A stretch of 64,000 bases of DNA from Laguncularia racemosa. Taxonomy: Eukaryota; Streptophyta; Magnoliopsida; Myrtales; Combretaceae. How positions within the stretch are numbered: position 1 is the stretch's first letter; each line of letters opens with the position of its first letter. The notes below the pieces were generated by a model that saw nothing but the letters and a program-made list of their open reading frames with translations, was not told the origin of the DNA and ran no database searches. This document shows positions 1 through 12,227 of the stretch, in pieces. The stretch lies in assembly GCA_037954665.1 (NCBI GenBank), contig JBBMOL010000037.1:1612001-1676000 (forward strand), read 5' to 3'. The position numbers and the translations under genes were made by a program.

Positions 1-772
1 AGCTAGCATGATGAAGACTATTTTTATTTATAATTATTTCTTTGGACTATTTTATGTTGTATTTACTTTTGGAACACTTTCATTTTGCTTATAATTCTCA
101 TTTAGGACAAACCACCCTAAAAGTGGCATAATTGTAATTTTATGTACTTTCTAACCCTAAAGGGAGCAAGAATAAATACTTGCTTAAAGTAGGGTTTGAG
201 GAGGCCATTTTCATATTTAAACATATACTTTACAAGAGGGAATTAGGGTTCTTCCTAGTCCATTTTCTCTTATCAATTTCAATTTCAAAAATTGGAATTG
301 TGGCGAGTGCAACAAGGAGAAATTGTGAATTATATCAATTTCTTATTGTTGTGTTTCTTTTCATCTCTAGTGAGTAATATCTAAGGTTGGATTGAAGTCT
401 TCTTGGATAGATTTTGATTGAATTTGTAATCAAATTATCATTGCATAATTGATTGGTTTTTAGCACTTGTTAATACCATCAATTTGTCATTATACTTGTG
501 GCATGGAATTTCTTTGTTGTGAGGAGGATTACAGTTTGAATTTATATATTGTTGATTGGAATTCTCTTGGAATTTAAGTTAGTTAATTGATTCAATTGAG
601 GATTATCATCTTTGTGGATTTCATCTCCTTGATTTTATCATTTGGTTCATCTTCCATCAATTAGGGTTCACGCAATTTGTCTTGCCTTTGAACCAATTTT
701 GTTCTTATCTTTTGAGTTTTATATTTGGGTTGTTTTGATTGTGCTTAATCCCCTTTTAGGCACATCATCTTT
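1..772 (+). repeat. Probable 5' LTR / leader remnant of a retrotransposon
   Basis: No credible coding region. The stretch ends directly before a primer-binding-site-like motif, has a TATA-like AATAAATACT near 172, and is AT-rich with pyrimidine-rich tracts, as in plant LTRs and leaders. The left border lies at or beyond the window edge, and I could not match this stretch to the sequence after the downstream gypsy pol. LTR status is therefore an inference from the primer-site motif and composition. Confidence 0.4.
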
Positions 773-785
773 TGTTATCAGAGCT
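773..785 (+). other. Primer binding site-like motif (tRNA-Met type)
   Basis: TGTTATCAGAGCT differs by one base from the usual initiator-tRNA-Met primer site of plant LTR retrotransposons (TGGTATCAGAGC). It follows LTR-like sequence and precedes gypsy protease and RT remnants, which is the expected order. The next ~150 bases have no gag similarity, so gag is missing. Confidence 0.45.
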
Positions 786-933
786 ATATCATATTTGGAT
801 TTAAGATTGGACACATCCTAATTGAAGAATTGGTTATATTAATTGGAAATTGACGCCATTGTTCATGTGATTGAGACTAGTTTGATTAACATTGTTTGAT
901 TGTCTTTCAAATTAGTTTTGTATGTAATTAATC

Positions 934-3900
934 TTGGTTTTAGGCACATCAAATGTGATTGCCCATAAGGTAGTCGAACAAATGAGATTGCCCATAACTG
1001 CTACATATTTAAGCTTTGGTGTATGTATACTTATAGGAAACATTGTGATTACTAAGGAAATTATCAAAGGTTGCTCGATGGACATTCAAGGATATAAGAA
1101 CAGTGGTGATTTGGTAATACTAGATATGAATAAGAATGACACCTTATTGGGAATGAATTGGATGTCAACTGCAAGAGCCATAATAGATTGTCAAAAAAAG
1201 AAAGTAACATTTAACGACTCCGATAGATAAAAAGAAAAATTCATTGGAGAGTCTGCTTTTGAAGATCTTTGAAGTTAAGCTCTTATGAAGTGATTATAGA
1301 CCACAAGGGATTGTCTAAGAATGAGAGCTTGATAAATGTAGTAGGAGTTGAATTGGAAAAGCTCGTTTTGAAGAATATTTTAGTAGTTAGTGAATTTCCT
1401 AAAGAGCTACTAGCATTACCACCTAATAGGGAAATTGACTTTGAGATTAACCTAATGCCAAGAATGGAACCTATTTCAAAGGCACCTTATAGGATAGCCC
1501 TAATTGAGCTTAAAGAGTTGAAGGAATAGCTATAAGAATTACTGGATCAAGGTTTCATCTACCCAAGTGTGTCACATTAGGGAGCACTCTTACTCTTTGT
1601 GAAAAAGAAGGATGTCTTGATGAGATTTTGCATCGATCACCTAGAGTTGAATAAGGTCACTATAAAGAATAAGTACCTGTTGCCCTAAATTGATGACTTA
1701 TTTGATCAATTGAAATGAGTCGGTGTATTCTTTTGCATTGACTTGCAATTCGGGTATCATAAATTACAAATTAAGTTGGAAGATGTTCCTAAGACAACTT
1801 TCAAGACTCGATATGGAAATTACAAGTTCTTGGTGATGCTATTTGGGTTAACTAATGCCCCAACTGCCTTCATGGATCTAATGAATAGGATTTTTTGACC
1901 GCTATTAGAAATATGTGTGATTTTCTTCATTGATGGTATTTTAGTTTATTTAGCTACTCTAGAGCAGCATGAGGGACATTTAAAGACCATACTTTAGACG
2001 TTGAGGAAACACAAGTTATATGCTAAATTGTCTAAGTGCGATTTTTGTTAAATGAAATATCATTCCTTGGACCCATAATTTCGAGGCAAGGCATATCAAT
2101 AGACCCGAAGAAAATAAAGACCGTAGTGGAATGGAAAAGGCTTAAGTCGATGATAGAAGTATGCAGTTTTTTAGGATTAGTGGGATATTATAGGAAATTT
2201 GTCAATAACTTTTCAACAATAGCCAAACCACTCACCCAACTAATGCAAAAGAATGAGAAATTCGAATAGACTGAGGCTAAGTAATAAAGATTCCATGAAC
2301 TAAAGCATAGATTAGTATTGGCACTGATTTTGGTATTACCAGATGCGGATAAGCCATGTACAGTACATAGTGATGCATCAAAGAATGGGCTTGGATGCAT
2401 AGTGATGCAAAAAGGAAAAGTGATTGCTTACACATCAAGACAATTGTGGCCACATGAATAGAATTACCCTATGCATGATTTGGAATTGGCTATAGTGGTC
2501 TTTTCTTAGAAATTAAGGAGGCATTAGTTATATGGACAAAGGTGCGAAATATATACCAATCACAAAAGCCTTAAGTACTTGTTTACGTAGAAGGAGTTAA
2601 ATATAAGGCAAAGATGGTGGCTAGAGCTAAACTAGGACTATGATCTAGGAATAAATTACTACCTAATAAAAGTAAATGCTATTGTCGATGCCTTAAATAA
2701 GAAAAATCATGTAGAGGCCACGTCCTTGTTGATAGAAAAAAAGGACCTACTTCGAGAATTTGAAAGGCCCAATTTAGGATTTGTATAGCATGATAAGAAC
2801 TTAGAATTGTCAAGTTTGACCATTGAGCCTATATTGATAGGAAGAATCAAGGAAGCTCAATAGAAGGACCCTTCATTAATGTAGATCAAACAAGGAAAAT
2901 GCATAGATAAATATGTGGACTTTGAAGTCTAAGACGTTGGAGTTGTCTAATTAAAAGGAAGATTGTCTATACCCAATGATAGTGAACTTAAAAAGAGAAA
3001 TCATGAACGAAGCACATCATTCCGGTTATGCCATCCACTTAGGAAGAACTGAGATGTATCAAGATCTTAAAGATAATTTTTGGTGGAACAGAATGAAGCA
3101 AGATGTGGTTGAGTTTGTGATGAAATGCATCATTTGTCAAAAGCTAAAGGAAAAGCATCAAAGGCTCGATTGGTTACTTCAACCCTTACCAATCCCAGAG
3201 TATAAATGGGACTAGATCATGATGGATTTTGTAAGCGGGTTGCTAAGAACCATAATAGGGTATGATGTTTTATGGGTTGTAGTAGATAGACTTACCAAGT
3301 CAGTATATTTTCTTCCCATCAACAATATGCACCCATTAGAGAAATTGGCAAAGATTTATGTAAGGAAATAATGAGACTTCATGGGGTAACTATAGGCATC
3401 ATGTTAGATAGAGATCCCCAATTCATATTAAAGTTTTAGGGAAGCCTACAAAGAGCATTAGGGACTAAATTACAATTCAGTATGATATACCATTCCTAAA
3501 TTGATGGTTAATTAGAAAGGATTATCCAGACTCTAGAGGATATGTTATAAGCCTGTATAATTAAATTTAAAGGGAGTTAGGATGCTCACTTACCATTGGT
3601 AGAATTTGCGTACAACAACAGCTATCACTCCATGATCAAGATGCCCCTATATGAAGCTCTATACAGCTAAAAATGTCGGTCATCGCTATTTTGGGATGAT
3701 GTGGAAAAATTGGCGATAAGGCTAGATTTGGTGCAAATTAAGAATAAGATAAAAGAAGCCTATGATTGACAGAAGAGTTAGGTAGACTTAAAACGACAAT
3801 TGTTGGACTTTAATGTTGGAGGTCATGTATACTTAAAAGTGAGTCCAATCAAGAGCATACATTGAGCTAGGATGCAAGGAAAGTTAAGCTTGTGATACAT

Positions 3901-4249
3901 TGGACCTTTCAAGATATTTGAGTGAATTGAGAATTTGATATATTGTTTAGCGTTACTCTTGAATATGTCAGAAATTCATAATGTCTTCCATTTATCAATC
4001 TTATGCCGACATATTCCCAACCTGGACCAAATTGCCACCATTGAGCTAGTGGTCCTAAAGGAGAATTTGATGTATGAGGAACATCCGATTCAGATCTTAG
4101 ATCAAAAGACTCAGAAGTTAAGGAATAAGAATATAAGTGCGTCAAGGTTCTATGGTGAAATATGGGAGAGAAGAGGCCACTTGGGAAGCGGAAGATAAAG
4201 TAAGGAAGAGATATCTGCACTTGTTCACTAATCTAGGTACGCTTTGAGG
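934..4249 (+). pseudogene. Degenerate Ty3/gypsy (chromovirus-like) pol: protease, RT, RNase H, integrase, chromodomain-like tail
   Basis: Domains follow gypsy order across several frames. Protease end at 934-1230 (LLGMNWMSTARAIIDC). RT from about 1340 (EFPKELLALPPNREIDF, ISKAPYRIA) through 2270 (FLGPIISRQGISIDPKKI). RNase H at about 2340-2700 (CTVHSDASKNGLGC, DLELA). Integrase zinc-binding region at 2976-3215 (H..H plus CIICQK), integrase core from about 3216. The tail at 3935-4249 contains IHNVFHLSILC and EEATWEAEDKVRKRY, typical of chromovirus C-termini. At the YxDD site the second catalytic position reads G (FFIDGILVY). Many in-frame stops, mostly TAG/TAA where CAG/CAA or TGG would be expected, plus frameshifts near the end. 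Gag is absent. A dead copy. Confidence 0.9.
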
Positions 4250-4263
4250 ACAAAACTTATTTT

Positions 4264-4272
4264 AAAGGGGGG
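4264..4272 (+). other. Polypurine tract of gypsy copy 1
   Basis: AAAGGGGGG lies 15 bases after the chromodomain-like reading frame ends. It is followed by GATATAAACC, similar to LTR starts elsewhere in the window (TGTAAATATCC, TATAAATACC). Position and composition fit the plus-strand primer of a gypsy element. Confidence 0.7.
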
Positions 4273-4277
4273 CAGGA

Positions 4278-7200
4278 TATAAACCTTGAAAATTTTCAAT
4301 TTAAGAATTAGTATGAAGGAAAATATCAAGAAATACGTTAGAAAATGAATATCAAAACCCGATTGTAAATTAGGATTCGCCTTGTAATATACAAACCAAC
4401 TAACATGTCCAAATTCGCAACCTAAGCAAACCTCGACAATAGAACATCACCTTAGGAAAAGTAAACTCAAATTTAGATTTTCAAAAAGCCTAAATCCAAT
4501 TCCCAAAATCTCATAACCATTCTTCGACATTAGAATTTCCTTTAGAATTGAGAAAAACCAACTTCAAGCTCAAAAAACCTGTGATTCAATTCAAATGAAA
4601 CCAAAATTTAAAAAATGATAAACTACCACATAATCAGTATAAGAAGACCCAAAATTTTAATCAAATTCAACTCTACTAAATGATTAAATTAGGCAAAATA
4701 AAAATTAGAAAACATGGCTTTAAACAATCCTCACTTTAACTACCACATGATTAAATCTTGAGCCCAAATTTAATCAAGAAATTCCTCCATTTAAGGGCCA
4801 TTTAATCGTAAGAAAACAAAGAAACTGATTAGCCTATACTACCCCCCAAATTTTCCTAAGCTCACATGGAACCAGCTAGGAATAATTAAGGCAAACAACT
4901 AAAAACTAACTAAAATTAGCCTAACCAAATGAAAGGACAATTAGAGATTAACTAGGTGGCAAAAATGAGGAACAAATTTAAGGAAAATCCCCTCAATTTG
5001 CAGATCATGTCCCCTAAGATTGGACTCATTACCCATTGTGTAAAACTCTTACCCAAATAGCCAAGTTATGGACCAATGGATAAACCCCCTCTACTAAGCT
5101 ATCCATTTTCTTATTTTATTTCCACTCATTCTTCATGTTAAGCTTCCCTTCCTTCTGAAGAACTACCACACAAAAAAACTCCTAAATGCTATCCAAAAAG
5201 CTCCTAAAAACACATTAAAAATCGAATTTAAAGGAAGACACCAAATCTCAACTCTAGTCCTCCACCACACACTCTTAACTTTCCCCAACTAATCAAGCTT
5301 CAAACAACACCCAACTAAGCCTAATTTCTGATATATTATACACCATTTGAGGAGCAAAAAACTTAAGGAAGATCAGAACCCAAGGCACCACTAAGAGGAA
5401 GTAAGAAGAGGAAAGGTTAGGTACTCCATGTAGCATCAACGTGTAGGACTCCCTTCTATCTTGCTAGTATTCATTTTCGTTGTAATATTCTAATTTCCAC
5501 ATATTAGAATAGGGTTATTTTTCTTTGATTGTGTAAGTTTACATGTATATTTGGCTTAGGAAATAAGTTGGAAATGTAAACCTAAAGTTAGGAGACTAAA
5601 CCATGGAGAATCCCTCATAAAATGTAACTTATATGTTGAAGTTTTAGAAAAATATAAAGAGATTAGAATTTGGAGATTTATGGAACTTTTGGATGCCTAT
5701 GTTTATGAGCTAATTAAGTGTAATTTTGATGTATTCCATGCCTCTTAGATTGTTGAAAGGCTTGGATGACAAAATGGACCTTTTTAGTGGTACAAAAATT
5801 GAAAGAAATGACAAGATTGATTCAAGGACCTTCAAACTATGGCCAAACCCATTTGAATTTAGAAATTTTTAAATTTCTGGAAGCTAAGAATGTTGAAATA
5901 ACATTAGGAAAATTATGGGGAAAAAAAACTTAAGAAAAACATGAAACTAATACAAAATAGGAAGAAAAAATTATAAACCAAAGCATTGGAAAGCCACCAA
6001 AACATTCTTAGACTAATTCTCAAAATTTCCAAAAAAGAACAAAAAACTAACACACCATATTGAAGCCTTAAACACGATTCCAAGTGGTTAGAATTAATTG
6101 CCTTAGATTATTAGATTAAATTAGGCAAAAATGAACCCTAAACAAAACCTAAATCGGGCGTACCCAATCTATTCGAATCACTGCATGATTGTTTGAAGTT
6201 CAAATGACCACAATAACTTCAGAAATGGAAAGAACATTCAAAATCCTTTGAAATGACTATAAATATGCGAAAAATGGACTTAAAATGAAAGAGGTTATGA
6301 ATGACCAACAAAACTAGTAAGACTAGTATAGGTTGGTGTTTAACCCCAACTCATAAAGTTATTTTGTCCTGTAAGGTGACATGTCATTTAAGGACGACCT
6401 GCCACCTAATTACGATAACTGAGGACCATATGGCCGAGTGAGTGAAAATCTAATGATTATTGTTCCTTATTTATGATTGTAATTGGCCCACTTACATGCA
6501 TATAATATTAGATATATGAATTGAAATTGTATACGGGGGTAATTGGGGATACTATATGTGCTTGATTACCATTTTTGAATGTCAATTTATCTTAGATGTA
6601 TCTAGCTAAATAATTGTTACTTTTCCTTGCATTTTGAATATAGATATTGCTAGTGTTTGTATTCAATTACTATGGACACTAGATAACTTGACTTAATATT
6701 ATTTGGCCATAAATAAAATGAATCATGCATCACGAAAAATTGCAAGTAAGAAGGTCATTAACATCACGCAATGGTACGGAAAGGCCCTATAAAGGTGTAC
6801 TCTAAGGGCATACCTTAACTTGACCTTTGAGAACTAAGTGGCACCGAAAAATGCCACCTTCTAATTAAGACCTAAGAATACCTAGTCTAGGGATTTATTG
6901 CTTAGGGGTGATTGAGTTTACGGGCCTTTCACAATCCATACCCCATGATGGGCTTAGTATGTATATACATATTTTCAAGTTTATGGAAATATAGTACAAA
7001 TATATATACATATACTTTATGAATTATCTTAAAAGATAGCTTGGGGTCACTGGAGCTTAGAGTTTATGTGTAGTTCATGATTTCTCGACTAAGGCAATGG
7101 AGGGCTTAAATCTGTGTTGTATGTGGTGTCGAGTAAACTCTATATATTGTTGCATTCATGTGATTACTCATGCATGGCATATGCTTGATTAAATAAATTG

Positions 7201-7600
7201 CTTGTTGGTTTCGTAAGAGGATATAGCTCATTAAGCTTTATAGCTTATACCCCCACATATCTCCCTTGTTGTAGGTACTGATTTGGCTAGAACCTAGTAG
7301 ACAGATGCTAAAGGTTAGTATGGGAAGAAAGGGAACCATAAAGGATTTGAGTGGGAAGATCACTTTTGTATTTTTGTCTAAGTTCTTATTTTAATTTTCA
7401 AATACTTAGTTTGGATTGAAATGTATTAAGATTTTAATCTTGATATGTATTTGTGGACTTTAAATATTTTTGTTACTTTGAATTATTATATGTCTATATT
7501 TCCTGCAAACGTTAAATGTTAATCAAGAATTTAGATGTGAGTATGCCATATATGCTATAAGGTAAACTCTTGGATAACAAAGGGGTTATCTCTAGGTTTC
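4278..7600 (+). repeat. Long 3' LTR region of gypsy copy 1 (right border uncertain)
   Basis: About 3.3 kb with no recognisable coding sequence between the polypurine tract of copy 1 and the integrase remnant of copy 2. It begins TATAAACC, matching an LTR start with G to A change. Very long LTRs are known for some chromovirus lineages (Tekay/Del). The right border was not resolved: no matching 5' LTR or target-site duplication was found, and the sequence merges into copy 2 between about 7560 and 7620. Part could be unrelated DNA. Confidence 0.5.
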
Positions 7601-7609
7601 CGCACAATG

Positions 7610-8520
7610 TACGACAGAAACTGTACGTCCTAAGGGCCTATGGGACATGATAAGGACATATGGTTCGTTAGTAGATTTTGAAAAAGTTTACATTAGGCTT
7701 TAGGTACTAAATTATAGTTTAGTACTACTTTCCATCCTTAGATAGATGGATAATCTAAAAGGACTGTTCAAATTTTAGAGGACTCATTGCAAGCATGTGC
7801 TTTGCAATATGGGGGTAATTGGAATGATCACCTACCTTTTGTGAAATTTGCATACAACAATAGCCAAGTAACTATTCAGATGGCTTCATATGAAGCATTT
7901 TATGGCATGAAGTGAAAATCTCCCTTAAACTAGGACGAGGTTGGTGAAAGACAAATAATAGGACCAAAGATAGTGTAGGAAGTTGTAAATAAAGTGAGGG
8001 TAATAAGATGAAGAATTCTTTCAGCTTAGAGTCACCAGAAAAGTTATGCAAATAGAAGGTGATGCCCTTTGGAATTCTAAGTGGGAGATAAGGTTTTGTT
8101 GAAAGTTTCTCCAACTAAGGGAGTAATCAGATTTAGTTTGAGAGGAAAGTTAAATCTAAGGTATATGGGAACATTTGAAATTTTGGAAAGAATTGGCAAC
8201 TTAGCTTATAGGTTGGCTCTACCACCAAGTTTAGATAGGGTATATGAAGTATTTCATTTATTTATGCTAACAGAATTTGTGTCAAAACCACATCAAGTAG
8301 TGGCTTTAAAAACTTTAAATGTACAACTAAATTTATCCTCTATTGAAAGACCTGTAAGAATTGTGGACACTAATGAGCAAGAATTGAGGAGAAAAGTGAT
8401 TACTTACATCAAAGTACAATGGACAAATTAGATAGAATGTGAAGCAATGTGAGAGCTAGAAGAAGATATGTGAAGGAAGCATCTAGAGCTCTTTTCAAAC
8501 ATAAGTAACTTTTAAGGATG
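7610..8520 (+). pseudogene. 5'-truncated gypsy pol (integrase core and chromodomain-like C-terminus)
   Basis: Reading frames with stops resemble the integrase core: FVSRF..KSLH..ALGTKL, KRTVQILEDSLQ, then GGNWNDHLPFVKFAYNNS (about 7660-7865). A 116-codon open stretch at 8081-8431 follows, with GDKVLLKVSPTKGVIRF, LNLRYMGTFEILERIG and LAYRLALPPSLDRVYEVFH. This is the integrase C-terminal/chromodomain-like region of chromoviruses. It is closely related to the tail of copy 3 at 16081-16500, sharing LRGKLNLRY and the following LTR. Everything upstream of the integrase core is missing. Non-functional. Confidence 0.85.
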
Positions 8521-8565
8521 AAAGTTTCTATAATGGCATGCGCGCACACGCGAGGTGGGGGGGAA

Positions 8566-10340
8566 CGTAAATTATATATACTATATATTATAAATTAAGC
8601 ATAAGGTCAAGAAAAGTAATAAGTTCAATATATGGGTAGATAGTTTAGTCTTTTTATAGTCAGGGTATTTAAAACCCCAATTGACCTATTATCTCCCCTT
8701 TTTCCCATTTACATAATTGCAACCATAGAGACACTCTCAAACACACGCATGATAACCTAACAAAAATCTATAAGATCAACCCACTTTCACCAGTTAAGGG
8801 CTTTAATCAATAAGATATATATTCCTAATTATAGAATCATAGGTTTAAATGATTTTTGGTGATCTGTTGTTAGAATTCAGAAAAAAGGGGTAAGATGTAA
8901 GGAGCATAGATGTCGGGTCAAGTAATTTGGGGATTTCGATCACAAATTGAAATAAGTAAGTGTACAAAATTCGTATAACGAATTAGCATTAACAAGTTAA
9001 TTAAATCAATTTGATTTAGATTAATAGAAATTAGTGTTAGGGAGTTAATTGGAGAAGAAGAAGAGGATTCTTGAAATATAAGGGTATACAATTAGGTACA
9101 TAGATGTGTGTACCTTCACCGTGTTGGATGGAGATGAAATTTTACATTATAAGGGATACATAACATGGTACACAGGCATGTACTTGCCATGTTGAAGTAT
9201 ACAACTTAGTACATGATCGAATACTTGGGTGTGTTGGAAAATTTTCGTACAAAAAAAGGTATACAGCCATTTACATGGTCGTGTTCCCTCTCGTGTTCCT
9301 TTGCGTGACCACATATATAGCCGTGTTGTTCTGGAACACCTATATTTCACTTCTACTTTGTTTTTTCTACAATTTCAAGCTAAGATTCATGCAAAATAAA
9401 AACAATGGAGAAGGGAAATATGCAATTAAGATATAATTAACCACTTAGTAAACTTAGATTATGTTATAGGATAGAACTAAACTTAGTCCTTTATATTTGA
9501 CAAGTTAATATACCTTTGATAGTGACGTAAGAGCTAGCTATGAGACTACTCCACTAAGTCTACATTTACCTTGTTTGTTAATTATGTAGGATAGTGTGGT
9601 TCATGATATCTGACTAAAATGCGTTTGATGCTTATGCTTGAGTCAGCCTAAGGCCTCGTAGTGATAGATTCCAACTTAAGAGTATATATATATATTTATA
9701 TTAGTACTATATGGTGTGACAATGTTATGAGTACCCTCATATTGTTTTTTTAGCTAAATTTAAGATAAATAATTCAATGATTGTGATAAGTATACCTATT
9801 GCATTTACGTGTGCTTATATTATGGTTAATGTAGTACGTATATGTTTATGTTGTACTCATGTACCAAGTTTAGGATCATTCCATTTATTTTTCAGCTACA
9901 AGTAAGTATGATGAGTATGCCAAATATGATGAATACGGAAACTTAGTTTCCTATTACTAGGACGAGAATCAGGCAGAGTATCACTATTATTATGGGGATG
10001 AGTAGAGTGGAAATATATTAAGGAGCTTTGGTAGAACTTAGGGATACTTGAGCTAAGAGTTATAGATTGTTATAAGCTAATAAACATGTCATGTAATTAT
10101 GAGTTGATGGAGGTTTACAACGGTATTTGTATTAAGGTTGACATACACTTTTTCTAAATTTATAGTGATTGGAATAATTTACCTATGAGTCATTTATTTA
10201 TATTATTGGAGTTACAGTTGTATTAATGTATAGTGGAGATGAATAGTTTAAAGTTGCGAGGGAGATAGAGAGCCTTAATGTGTTGTTACCTAATAATGAT
10301 ATGTGGTAGGTTATAACATTCCAAGTTTTGGAGTGTTACA
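8566..10340 (+). repeat. 3' LTR of gypsy copy 2 (1,775 bp)
   Basis: Starts CGTAAATT just after a G-rich tract (GGTGGGGGGG) and ends TTGGAGTGTTACA. The start, the middle (repeated TACACGG/CGTGT-like words at about 9140-9330) and the end match the LTRs of copy 3 (13326 onward, and 16559-23032 with an insertion). Beyond 10340 the sequence changes abruptly to a copy of CNGC intron/exon sequence, so 10340 is an insertion border. The 5' target-site duplication cannot be checked because the left part of the element is lost. Confidence 0.75.
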
Positions 10341-10800
10341 AGTAAACTTTCATATAGATGCAATCATGTTTTCCTAAGGACTTCATTTAAATCTTATTAA
10401 AATGAAAAATTCTGGTAGATTACTCATTTCTTCATTGCTAATTGAAAAAAACTTCCATATTCACTCATGAATTTATGGCATATGCTTCTCTTTATATGTG
10501 TATTTGGTGAAAAATGATTATCTATTGTTTATAATGTGATAAGTAAATTTAGAGGTGATGGATGGATTTGGATCTTAACTAGAAAACTAATGATGTTTTT
10601 AGACAGATATATCATATTTACAACTTTCCACAATGCAGCTCCATTAGTAGACTCACCATTCATGTAAACCATCGAAAAGCATTTCATCATTTACTCCTCT
10701 TAAAGCCCAATTGTACTGCTATGCTTTGCAAACTTCCTTTATTAGAGGAGAACATGTTAAAGAATCAAGAGTAACTCAATAGTTTTTTGTATCAAAATAG
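10341..10800 (-). pseudogene. CNGC19/20-like pseudogene fragment, part 1 (one exon and flanking introns)
   Basis: This stretch aligns with 45596-45985 of the CNGC gene in the same orientation, including intron sequence (for example CATATAGATGCAATCATGTTTTC here against the same words near 45600). The exon copy (about 10660-10735) encodes YNWALRGVNDEMLF, against YNWAATRGVNEEMLL in the intact gene. It is disabled: a one-base deletion after the splice acceptor, an in-frame TAG before QYNW, a missing codon, and loss of about 45 bases at its 3' end. The alignment resumes at 23275. Best read as the remnant of a tandem CNGC duplicate. Confidence 0.85.
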
Positions 10801-11449
10801 GGTATACACGCCTTTAGGAGACTGAAAATAATTGAACTAAAGGCATTTATAATGTAAGTGTCTTCAATTTTTTTGTCCCAAATCAAGTAATTAAGAGAAG
10901 AGAGGTGCATTGATTACTTATTAAAATTTTTGAATTATTCAAATAAAAGTAGCCCTTTTAATTACTTCAATTAAATGTGGCGTGCAAACTATATAAGAAT
11001 TGAAATAAATATAATGTAGAAACTAAAAGGATAGGGAGAGGAAAATCATGCTTAAGTATTATGTTAGTTTAGCCTTGTGCTTACTCCATTGTCCCAACTC
11101 CACTAGTGAAGACTCAATCTTTCATACCAATGTCATTCCACTAATCTAATAAAAGTGAAATGAGAAATTACAATAAGTTCACCAACAATATGGCTTCAAT
11201 CACTTTGCTTTGCTTATCCAACTTACCCTAAGCTAATTACAAGTCTACAAAGATGCAATATAATTCTCCCACTAACACATATCTTAGCTCTCAAAATATA
11301 TCAACAGCAATTGAGGGAAGAAAAATAATTATCCTTTACAAATTAGTTCAAGTAAAATTAGAAATATGAAAATAAATAGTGTTGCTTTTAAGTCAATCTC
11401 TTAGTGCTTGTAAATCCCTTTTCTTGGTAGCAGCAAGTTGTAGTTTAAA
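10801..11449. other. AT-rich non-coding stretch with a CGCCTTTAG subterminal-type repeat at its left edge
   Basis: No gene seen. GTATACACGCCTTTAGG at about 10801 and ACTAAAGGCA near 10838 recur as variants at 13262 (TACGCCTTCAG), 13312 (ATGCCTTCAAT) and 23045-23165 (ACTAAAGGCAC, ACATGCCTTTAG, TTTGCCTTCC), on both sides of gypsy copy 3. Such clusters are typical of DNA transposon ends, but no terminal inverted repeat was pinned down. Confidence 0.4.
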
Positions 11450-11457
11450 TTTATAAC

Positions 11458-12219
11458 TAGGGATGAGCAGGAAACCCTATTGAACAAGATACCCATTCAT
11501 ACATTACACTACTGGATAGGTTTTAGATGGATATTAAGGGTCATAAGATAGGTTCTAGGTATATATTTTTCAAAACCTACTCCGATAGAGTAGGGTATCG
11601 GTATGAGGTCATCCTACTCTATATCCACCCTGAAACTTATACTCCAATGTATACAGAGTATAGGTTTTAGGACACCATGTACCCATCTTATAAAATGTTA
11701 TTAAATAATATTAATAAATAAATAGTAAATGATAATATTATAATTTCTTGGCAATAAATGCTTTAGTAAAAAAGAAAAAAAAAGGAGCCTAAATCCATAA
11801 GTTAATAACCTTAAATAATTAAATCTAATATCGTCTTTCTTTATTTTTCTTATTATTCCTCATTTTCTTTTCTAATTTTTTATTTTCGATTCTTGATTTT
11901 TTGTCTTATTCTTTTTCATTTAGTAAATAGTAAGATTGTAGAACTTGAAATCATTAATGACTAAAACTGATTTCTTTTTAATTTCACATATTTTCTTATA
12001 AGTTGCATAAATTTTACATATTAAGAATTTATAATTCATATATATTACCTTTTTAATATCACATAAACTTGAAAATTATAGGAAAAATATAAAATTTACA
12101 GATTCCATAGGATATAAGGTGGTTTAAAGGTGTTATAGAGTAGGTTCTAATTCTAATTCCATATGTTAGGGTATAGATAGAGCCTTATACCTTACCCATC
12201 TTGCACTTGCTAACCCCTA
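11458..12219. mobile_element. Non-autonomous hAT-like element (762 bp)
   Basis: The left end TAGGGATGAGCAGG and the reverse complement of the right end, TAGGGGTTAGCAAG, form an imperfect 14-bp terminal inverted repeat of hAT type. The flanking octamers are TTTATAAC (11450-11457) and TCTGTAAC (12220-12227): 6 of 8 identical, both differences transitions, as expected for an aged 8-bp hAT target duplication. Inside are repeated GGGTA/TACCC words in both orientations and no transposase. Known hAT-derived MITEs in plants have this look. Confidence 0.7.
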
Positions 12220-12227
12220 TCTGTAAC

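Noticed and set aside
180..377. 65-codon open frame at the left edge
   Set aside because: Lies in LTR-like sequence, no domain or homology recognised, no supporting codon pattern.
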